Source: Anaerolineae bacterium (GTDB lineage Bacteria > Chloroflexota > Anaerolineae > Caldilineales > Caldilineaceae). From it: a DNA stretch of 64,000 nucleotides. The translations under genes were made by a program, and so were the position numbers. The notes below the pieces were generated by a model, which worked only from the letters and a program-made list of their open reading frames with translations, was not told where the DNA came from and searched no databases. Positions 54,872-64,000 of the stretch are shown here, one piece after another (positions within the stretch are counted from its first letter, which is position 1; every line of letters begins with the position of its first letter). Location: contig JAUIHI010000024.1 in assembly GCA_030432295.1 (NCBI GenBank), positions 1-64,000 of the forward strand, read 5' to 3'.

Positions 54872-55726
54872 CTATTGCTGTTGGCCTCGGATGCGTTGCC
54901 AGAGGATGCCCCGTTTCGGCTCAAAGAGAAAGACGAGCAGAAAGACAAGCGTCGATACCAGCACCATTGCCGGGCCAGAAGCGATATTGTAGTAGAAGCT
55001 CAGATAGAGGCCGGTCAGGTTGGAGAGCGCACCCACCAGCCCGGCCACCAGCATCATCGACGGCAGCCGTTTGGTGAGCAGGGAGGCGGTCGTGGCCGGG
55101 GTGACCAGCATCGCCAGCATCAGCGCCACGCCGACAGTCTGTAGCGAGACGACGATTGTCACAGCGATCAGCACCAGTTGCAGATAGCGCAACAGGCTGC
55201 GCGGCAGCCGCAGGACGACGGCCAGTGTAGGGTCGAAGGCCAGAACGAGGAACTCTTTGTAGAGCGCGACGATCACCCCCAGCACCAACAGCCCCAGCCC
55301 GAAGATCAGCCACAACTCTTCCTGAGAGACGCCCAGCACATTGCCAAAGAGGATGTGGGCCAGGTCTGTGGCGTAACTGCCTGTGGTGCTGAGCAGGGCC
55401 ACCCCCAGCGCGAAACTCCCGGCAAAGACAATGCCGATGGCCGTATCCTCCCGAATCTCCTCCCGCTCGCTGAGGATGCCGATGCCCACCGCGGCCAGCA
55501 CCCCAAAGAGCAGCGCACCCACCGCCAACGGCCATCCGGCCAGAAAAGCCAGCACAATCCCCGGCAGAATCGCGTGGGAAAGCGCATCCCCAAAGAAGGC
55601 CATCCCCTGCAAAATCACATACGTCCCCAACACTGAACAGACTACCCCAACCATCAGACTGGCCAGCAGGGCGCGGGCCATAAACGGGTAGGCGAGTGGG
55701 GAAAGAAACCAGTCAAAAAATGCCAT
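54872..55726 (-). CDS. Zn/Mn-type ABC transporter permease
   Basis: 284 aa, ABC-3 family (ZnuB/MntB/SitC type). Eight or nine helices; family segments GTYVILQGMAFFGDALSHAILPG, the REDTAIGIVFAGSFALG loop, LLFGNVLG-like HILFGNVLGVS, VSLQTVGVALMLAMLVTPATTA. It imports a divalent metal with the ATPase whose stop codon directly abuts this start (TAAATG). It runs convergently with pduE, only 27 bp apart, with no terminator visible between them. The substrate-binding lipoprotein is not in the window. Confidence 0.9.
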   Translation of the reverse strand: MAFFDWFLSPLAYPFMARALLASLMVGVVCSVLGTYVILQGMAFFGDALSHAILPGIVLAFLAGWPLAVGALLFGVLAAVGIGILSEREEIREDTAIGIVFAGSFALGVALLSTTGSYATDLAHILFGNVLGVSQEELWLIFGLGLLVLGVIVALYKEFLVLAFDPTLAVVLRLPRSLLRYLQLVLIAVTIVVSLQTVGVALMLAMLVTPATTASLLTKRLPSMMLVAGLVGALSNLTGLYLSFYYNIASGPAMVLVSTLVFLLVFLFEPKRGILWQRIRGQQQ

Positions 55727-56566
55727 TTAGCCCACCAACTCCAACCCCTCACCCATCTCCTCATCGCTGCAACATTCGTCGGCCAGGGCGACGGTAGCGT
55801 CTGGGGTAGGGAGGATATGTAGATGGCTGCCGTAGGCCCGGCTGAGCATCTGGCTGGTGAGTAATTGGCTGGGCGGTCCGTCAGCGATCAACCGTCGATT
55901 GAGCAGAAGAATGCGATCGTACATCTGCGCGGCTTGGCCCAGGTCGTGGGTGGCGACGAGAATACCGATACCCCGCGCACCCAGACCGTCCAGAATGGCC
56001 AATACAGCCTCCTGGCTGGGCGTATCCAGACCGGTGAGTGGTTCGTCCAGCAGCAGGACTTCGGCCTCCTGGGCCAGGGCGCGGGCCAGAAAGACCCGCT
56101 GCTGCTGTCCGCCAGAGAGTTCGCCGATCTGTCGCCGGGCCAAATCCTCGGCCTGGGCTTCCACCAGCGCCTGCTCCACCATCTGCCTGTCGAGGCGACC
56201 GGGGCGACGCAGGTAACCGATGCGGGCCGTGCGCCCCATCATCACCACATCCCACACAGTGGCCGGGAAACGCCAGTCGATTTTATTGCGCTGGGGCACA
56301 TAGCCGATGCAGGTGTGCTCGGCGGGGCCGCTGCCGTAGATACGCACTTTGCCCGACGACGGCTTGATTGTACCGACGATGACATTGAAAAGTGTGCTCT
56401 TGCCCGCACCATTTGGCCCCACCACCGCCACTCGCTCACCTTTGCGCAGTTGAAAGGAGATATCTTCTAGCGCGGGGCGATCAGAATAGGCAACACTCAC
56501 TCGATCCAATTCGATGGTGGGTGCGTTGGGGGGGTGTACGGGCGGGTGGTGGAAGAAGCTGGGCAT
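55727..56566 (-). CDS. Zn/Mn-type ABC transporter ATPase
   Basis: 279 aa. Walker A GPNGAGKST, Q-loop VPQRNKIDW (the IDW typical of metal ABC-3 partners), signature LSGGQQQR, Walker B EVLLLDEPLTGLD, switch His in VATHDLGQ. An acidic Cys pair near the C-terminus (ADECCSDEEMGEG) could sense metal, but this is speculative. ATG 56566 chosen; no clear Shine-Dalgarno is present and a GTG 24 bp upstream (56590) is possible. A 12-bp inverted repeat at 56607-56638 lies just upstream and could be an operator. Confidence 0.9.
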   Translation of the reverse strand: MPSFFHHPPVHPPNAPTIELDRVSVAYSDRPALEDISFQLRKGERVAVVGPNGAGKSTLFNVIVGTIKPSSGKVRIYGSGPAEHTCIGYVPQRNKIDWRFPATVWDVVMMGRTARIGYLRRPGRLDRQMVEQALVEAQAEDLARRQIGELSGGQQQRVFLARALAQEAEVLLLDEPLTGLDTPSQEAVLAILDGLGARGIGILVATHDLGQAAQMYDRILLLNRRLIADGPPSQLLTSQMLSRAYGSHLHILPTPDATVALADECCSDEEMGEGLELVG

Positions 56567-56606
56567 AGGATTGGACCACTGGGTAACTCTGATGAACGCG
56601 GATAGA

Positions 56607-56638
56607 AAGGGCATCCAAAATATAGCTTGGATGCCCTT
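56607..56638 (-). promoter_or_regulatory. Inverted repeat before metal transporter, possible operator
   Basis: 12-bp perfect arms AAGGGCATCCAA and TTGGATGCCCTT with an 8-nt AT-rich spacer, 40 bp upstream of the ATPase start. The size and place suit a repressor site (Zur, MntR or DtxR style), but the bases do not match a consensus I know. It could also be a second terminator of the flavoprotein gene. Confidence 0.4.
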
Positions 56639-56698
56639 GCAGTCTATATGGGGTTGGAGAGGGTGTCAATCCGAAGAGGATGCAAAAAGGGCAAAAGT

Positions 56699-56737
56699 AG
56701 AAGGCAGAAGAGGCCGCCGCAGCCTCTTCTGCCTTCT
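56699..56737 (-). terminator. Terminator of the flavoprotein gene
   Basis: 16-bp perfect stem AGAAGGCAGAAGAGGC/GCCTCTTCTGCCTTCT with a 7-nt loop, seven bases beyond the stop codon. On the minus strand it is followed by ACTTTTGCCCTTTTT. Confidence 0.8.
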
Positions 56738-56744
56738 GGCTGTC

Positions 56745-58301
56745 CTATCCTCTGGACCAATTGAACCAGGCCCCGAAGACTTTCCCTACCGTCGGCGAAA
56801 GGCGGGTGCGGTTGTAGAGATCGCCCACCCGGCGGATGCTGCCCGCGACGGTCGGGTAGGGGTGAATCGTATCGACAATCGCCTTCAGCCCCAGATTGTG
56901 GGTCATTGCCAGGGTCAGTTCGCTGATAATCTCCCCGGCGTGGGGCGCTACAATTGTGGCCCCCAGGATTTTGTCGCTGCCCTTTGCCGTGTGGACTTTC
57001 ACAAAACCCTCGGTTTCGCCGTCGGCCAGCGCCCGGTCAGATTCGTCCAGGGGTACTTTGTAGGTGTCGATTTCGATGCCCTTCTCTTCGGCCTCGTGGG
57101 CATAGAGACCCACATGCGCGATCTCCGGATCGGTGTAGGTGGCCCAGGGGATGACCAGATCGCTGAACTTCTTCTTTGGGCCGGGGAAGAGCGCGTTCTG
57201 CAGAACGATGCGGGCGGAAGCGTCCGCAGTGTGGGTGAACTGGTATTTGATCGCCACGTCCCCGGCGGCATAGATGTCCGAGTTGGTGGTCTGGAGGGTG
57301 TCGTCCACTGTCACGCCTTTTTTGGTGTACTCCACCCCCGCAGCTTCCAGATTGAGGGAATCCACATTGGGCGTGCGGCCTGCGCCCAGCAGAATCTCGT
57401 CCACCTCTAACTCGTGGACTTCACCGTCCAATTCGTATAGCACACATTTGATGTCACCGGCGGATCGCACCTTCTGAATTTTGACCCCCAGCAGCATCTC
57501 TACCCCATCTTTCACCAGAGACTCCGCCACAATCTGGGCCGCGTCTTTGTCCTCGCGGATGAGAATTTGCGGCGCAATTTCCAGCAGCGTGACCTGCGTC
57601 CCCAGCCGCTGGAAGGTTTGGGCCAGCTCGCAGCCGATGGGTCCTGCGCCCACAATTGCCAGACGGCGGGGCTGTTCCGTTAGCTGGAAAAAGAGGCTCT
57701 CATTCGTCAGGTAGCCCGCCTCGTCCAGGCCGGGGATGGGGATTTTGGCGGCCCGGGAGCCGGTGGCGATGACGGCTTTGGTGAAGCGTAGCGTCTGGCG
57801 CTCTCCTGAGCCTGTCGAAGGGCCTTCCACTTCCAGCGTATTAGCGTCAGTGAATTGGGCCGTGCCAAAGAAGACGTCGATGCCCAAATCGGTGAAGCGC
57901 TGGGCGGAATCGGTCTTGCTCAGATCGGCCCGCACGCTGCGCATCCGGCGCATGACCGCCCCGAAGTCTACTCGCGGGGCGGTCTCCAAATGGATGCCGT
58001 AGCGCTCGGCCCTGGCGATTTCCCCCATCACTTTGGCCGAGCGGATGATCGTCTTGGAGGGAACGCAGCCGGTGTTCAGACAGTCGCCGCCCAAAATGTC
58101 CCGCTCGATCAGCGCCACCCGCGCGCCCAGCCCGGCTGCGCCCACCGCAGCAATCAGCCCAGCCGAGCCGCCGCCGATGACGACCAGATTGTAGCTGTCC
58201 GCCGCAATGGGATTGACCCAATCCGATGGATGGCCGTTGGCGAGCAGTCGGGCATTGAGTTCGTCATCGGGTAGGAGAGTGGGCAGGGCGTGGCTGGACA
58301 T
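56745..58301 (-). CDS. Mercuric-reductase-like FAD disulfide oxidoreductase
   Basis: 518 aa. FAD motif VIGGGSAGLIAA, redox pair in GGDCLNTGCVPSKT, second FAD motif ATGSRAAKIP, NAD(P) motif VGAGPIGCELA, YAAGDVA and the C-terminal HPYPTVAGS that completes the active site in the partner subunit. The vicinal Cys pair typical of MerA's C-terminus and an HMA domain are absent, so mercury reduction is doubtful; a general disulfide reductase is more likely. An in-frame insert EGPSTGSGERQ at about 57798-57829 replaces a short loop (next entry). AGGAG lies eight bases before the ATG. Confidence 0.85.
   Translation of the reverse strand: MSSHALPTLLPDDELNARLLANGHPSDWVNPIAADSYNLVVIGGGSAGLIAAVGAAGLGARVALIERDILGGDCLNTGCVPSKTIIRSAKVMGEIARAERYGIHLETAPRVDFGAVMRRMRSVRADLSKTDSAQRFTDLGIDVFFGTAQFTDANTLEVEGPSTGSGERQTLRFTKAVIATGSRAAKIPIPGLDEAGYLTNESLFFQLTEQPRRLAIVGAGPIGCELAQTFQRLGTQVTLLEIAPQILIREDKDAAQIVAESLVKDGVEMLLGVKIQKVRSAGDIKCVLYELDGEVHELEVDEILLGAGRTPNVDSLNLEAAGVEYTKKGVTVDDTLQTTNSDIYAAGDVAIKYQFTHTADASARIVLQNALFPGPKKKFSDLVIPWATYTDPEIAHVGLYAHEAEEKGIEIDTYKVPLDESDRALADGETEGFVKVHTAKGSDKILGATIVAPHAGEIISELTLAMTHNLGLKAIVDTIHPYPTVAGSIRRVGDLYNRTRLSPTVGKVFGAWFNWSRG
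57804..57822 (-). repeat. In-frame CCTTCGACAGGCTCAGGA repeat
   Basis: The minus strand reads CCTTCGACAGGCTCAGGA, a short sequence I know as a widely dispersed intergenic repeat in many bacterial genomes. Here it encodes PSTGSG inside a surface loop of the flavoprotein, between DANTLEVEG and TLRFTKAVIATGS, where relatives have only a few residues. Confidence 0.7.
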
Positions 58302-58658
58302 TGGGATAGCTCCTGAATGGTGAGTGAACAGTTGTCAGTAAGCAGCCATCAGTTAAAGATTCTCGACGAGACCACCGAGCACTGTTCACTGCTTACTGCT
58401 CACTCTACGCTCTGATGAGGGTGCGGGCAGTAACGGCGATTACCCAGACAGTAAATGCCATTCCGCCCCATTTTTCGCCTATCTCCGCTGTCGTCGTACA
58501 ATAGAGAGCGGCAAGCACCCCATCAACGGCGATGAAATGCGAAGCGTGAAACGAAAAGCGTGAGAGCCTTTGGTCTGATTCACCCTTCGCCACACGACCT
58601 GCCATCAAAACACTCATCCCAATTATCGAATATCCAATACCCAATCATCGGTCTTCCC
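58302..58658. other. Intergenic region of stacked dispersed repeats
   Basis: No gene supported. 58318-58346 (GAGTGAACAGTTGTCAGTAA...) pairs with 58379-58405 (CACTGTTCACTGCTTACTGC) as an inverted repeat. 58539-58566 holds GCGTGAAACGAAAAGCGTGA, related to the palindrome at 62078. 58618-58650 holds phased AATTATCGAATATCCAATAC units. Confidence 0.7.
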
Positions 58659-62042
<3,384 letters not shown>

Positions 62043-62077
62043 AGTCGGTTCTGGATTCGGGCGGGTAATCAATCTGC

Positions 62078-62148
62078 AAAAAGAGGCGTGAAACGAAAAA
62101 CGTGAGATCGGACTCCGATCTCACGTTTTTCGTTTCACGCCTCTTTTT
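62078..62148. terminator. 35-bp perfect palindrome between convergent genes
   Basis: Arms of 35 bases, a single C between them; inner part ACGTGAGATCGGA, outer part AAAAAGAGGCGTGAAACG. Both ends are T-rich on the outgoing strand, so it can terminate carB and the convergent nuclease gene. It contains the CGTGAAACGAAAAACGTGA unit also seen at 58539-58566. Confidence 0.9.
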
Positions 62149-62158
62149 TGTTGTAGGT

Positions 62159-62845
62159 TCATTCAATGTTCTGGCGCAGATTGTTGCGCAATTTGTCCAG
62201 CAGATCCGTGGGCAGACCGATGATTTCAGCAAAACAGGCCATAGAATCGGGCAGTGGGTTTTGCGCGAGCCAATCCGCCCGCAACCAGAAACCGGTCAGG
62301 AGCGTCGAACGGTAGACGCCATTCTTCAGGGGAACAGGCTGATACTGCCCTTTCTCATCCAACACCCAAAAGTCGGCCCGTTCTCTGCCTGGGCGGGGAT
62401 CGATGAGCCAATATTCCCGTACCCCGGCCTCCTGATATTCGTAGAACTTCTCCGTCCGATCCCGGGCCACACTTTCCGTACTGATGACTTCCACAATCAG
62501 ATCAGCCGGACCGGTCAGCCGATTCTCTTCCAGGCGATGGCTGTTTTCGGTTGCGACAAAGAGGATGTCAGGTTCCCGAGCACGGCCATCGGGATAGACT
62601 CGCATTTCGCTGGGCGCGGTGAGAACGTGGCCCAAGTCCAGAAAATCCACGAATGATCGCAAAAGCGTAGTGAGAAAACTCACAAGATTCTGGTGGTAAA
62701 TCTTCGGCGGCATAAAGATAATCACCTCCCCATCCACCCATTCGGCGTGGGTTGTATCTTCGCCCCAGGCCAAAAATTCCGCATAGGCCATCGGAATACG
62801 TTTTTCGGTTGTCGGTTCTGCCACAGGGGCGATAGCCACACTCAT
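62159..62845 (-). CDS. Uma2 family (DUF820) putative nuclease
   Basis: 228 aa. PD-(D/E)XK-like restriction-endonuclease fold family expanded in Cyanobacteria and Chloroflexota. Motifs: AEWVDGEVI, EPDILFVA, ADLIVEVISTES, then KFYEYQEAGVREYWLIDP. Catalytic candidates are the Asp of PDILF, the Glu of VEVIS and the following Lys of EKFYEY. Biological role unclear; many copies occur per genome and may derive from mobile elements. GGAGAGG lies before the ATG. Convergent with carB across the 35-bp palindrome. Confidence 0.87.
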   Translation of the reverse strand: MSVAIAPVAEPTTEKRIPMAYAEFLAWGEDTTHAEWVDGEVIIFMPPKIYHQNLVSFLTTLLRSFVDFLDLGHVLTAPSEMRVYPDGRAREPDILFVATENSHRLEENRLTGPADLIVEVISTESVARDRTEKFYEYQEAGVREYWLIDPRPGRERADFWVLDEKGQYQPVPLKNGVYRSTLLTGFWLRADWLAQNPLPDSMACFAEIIGLPTDLLDKLRNNLRQNIE

Positions 62846-62974
62846 TGCGCCCTCTCCTTCCTGACTCTCAATTGACTCCGATCCACTTTCGGTAGATGGA
62901 AGCAGCTAACTTATTCTATCCACGCCATTCGCATCTGTCAATGGTTCGGAAATCAGAGTATTCGCGGTCTATTT

Positions 62975-63898
62975 TCAGCGAAGCGTTACAGTAAAATCCT
63001 GCCACGCCAACTCACCGGCACGCCACTCGGAGCCACTACCCGCCGCGATGCGGCTGTGCTCGGAAAGTTCGGGCAAAGGCAGGGCGCGGTATTGGACGCG
63101 CAATGTATCGTCCGTCAGCGTCAGCAGCAGCCAGCCCATTGGGTACTGGATCAGCGAAGGCGCGACGACGAAACAGATCGGCTTTCCGCCTACTGTAACC
63201 TCGCGCTTGTTCAGTAGGTGGGCGTGTCCCTGAAAGACAGCCCGCACATTGCCGTGGCGGGCAAATATCTCCAGCACGGCTTCGCTGTTTGCCGTGGCAA
63301 AGATATCGCGCCAGTGGGTGGGATCGGCCCAGGGATGTAGCAATTGATGGGTGAAGACGATCACTGGACGGTCGCCAGCCTCTGCCAGGGAACGGTCCAG
63401 CCGCTCCAATTCTGCATCGGCGATCCAGCCGGAGGTGGGGTCTCTGGGCAGGGCTGCCCGACGCTGCTCGTCGCTGTGCCCCTGGCTGTGCAGAAAGACG
63501 AGCCGGGCCGTGTCTGTGTCCACCGTGCGTCCCTGGCGGGGAGCCAGCCCCAGCAGACCTTCGCAGAAGCTGTAATCGATGGAACCGGCGGGGCAGTCGT
63601 GGTTGCCGGGCAACCCATAGAATTGGGGCGCAACGGCCCGAAGGTCCCCGTTTAGCCGTTCCAGCGCGGCGTAGAAGGCTTCGTGGGGCATATCAAAGCT
63701 GCCGCCGCCGCAGGTAAAGTCGCCCAGGTGGACCAGAATCTCCGGTGCTTGTGACTTTACTTCTGCCAAAAATGTCCCGTAGACAGTTTCAAACCAGGGC
63801 TGAAGCTGCTCCCCCTGCCCGCCAAAAGCACCCGGCGCGTCCGGCCAGGCGTGGGTGTCGGTCATTACTGCGATGCGTGTCCCGTTTATTTGGCTCAT
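62975..63898 (-). CDS. Calcineurin-like metallophosphoesterase
   Basis: 307 aa, soluble. The five metal motifs are present in order: MTDTHAW (Asp-x-His), VHLGDFTCGG, GLPGNHDC, VFTHQLLHPW and VFQGHAHLLN. It resembles cyclic-nucleotide phosphodiesterase/icc-type members; the substrate cannot be told. AGGAGGAG lies upstream of the ATG. Upstream 63899-64000 holds its leader, including the small inverted repeat TTCTAAA/TTTAGAA. Confidence 0.87.
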   Translation of the reverse strand: MSQINGTRIAVMTDTHAWPDAPGAFGGQGEQLQPWFETVYGTFLAEVKSQAPEILVHLGDFTCGGGSFDMPHEAFYAALERLNGDLRAVAPQFYGLPGNHDCPAGSIDYSFCEGLLGLAPRQGRTVDTDTARLVFLHSQGHSDEQRRAALPRDPTSGWIADAELERLDRSLAEAGDRPVIVFTHQLLHPWADPTHWRDIFATANSEAVLEIFARHGNVRAVFQGHAHLLNKREVTVGGKPICFVVAPSLIQYPMGWLLLTLTDDTLRVQYRALPLPELSEHSRIAAGSGSEWRAGELAWQDFTVTLR

Positions 63899-64000
63899 TG
63901 TGCTCCTCCTGAAAACCAGCGTTCTTCTAAATTTTTTAGAAAACCTGTCGTTGTAAATTCGGCCAGTGCGCTATTGATCTGGCCCTGCAGGACGTGTGCG

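Noticed and set aside
56745-58301. True mercuric reductase (mer operon)
   Set aside because: No MerR, MerT or MerP, no HMA domain and no C-terminal Cys pair; only the family fold is supported.

Overview
The window looks like a chromosome segment of a free-living, GC-rich, probably filamentous Chloroflexota bacterium (Anaerolineae/Caldilineae type). No rRNA or other taxonomic marker is present, so this is an inference. It rests on the very large Sec-exported proteins built from Thr/Pro-rich linkers, DUF11-like and SdrD_B-like beta-sandwiches and YVTN propellers, on the TgpA-like transglutaminase, on the cytosolic NarL-type kinases, and on many short intergenic repeat families.

Layout. Positions 1-5 kb hold a structured non-coding stretch and a two-gene minus-strand operon (exported protein plus membrane transglutaminase with DUF4129). 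Positions 5-7.3 kb hold two small proteins and a transposase-derived HTH protein that lacks its catalytic domain. Positions 7.4-36 kb are dominated by four giant exported proteins (1631, 3192, 2469 and 1117 aa), all on the plus strand. They share modules, a short YLPxV-like motif and, in three cases, a C-terminal propeller. An intact ISL3-type insertion sequence (12487-13882) sits between the first two, with 8-bp target duplications and a transposase split at an A7 run.

Positions 36-40.3 kb are a minus-strand metabolic cluster: an M20 deacetylase/peptidase, a D-threonine-aldolase-like PLP enzyme and two short-chain dehydrogenases. Positions 40.4-44.1 kb hold a cytosolic histidine kinase, a NarL-type regulator, a stand-alone receiver and membrane proteins. 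Positions 44.2-50 kb hold a plus-strand group of membrane-anchored alpha/beta hydrolases, a CPBP protease, a small membrane protein and a lipoprotein. Positions 51.3-54.9 kb hold a B12-dependent diol/glycerol dehydratase, with large and medium subunits fused and the small subunit separate. A TumE-type toxin-antitoxin-like pair lies between the two subunit genes. The rest holds a Zn/Mn-type ABC transporter (ATPase and permease), a mercuric-reductase-like flavoprotein, carB, a Uma2-family nuclease and a metallophosphoesterase.

Two themes stand out. (1) The giant surface proteins appear to grow by insertion of whole domains inside other domains: a TIM-barrel glycosidase inside a DUF11-like domain, and jelly-rolls inside a shared scaffold. 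They also grow by tandem amplification (four units of exactly 705 bp; a 30-bp minisatellite). (2) Short repeats of the kind found between genes in this window also occur in frame inside conserved enzymes (carB twice, the mercuric-reductase-like gene once).
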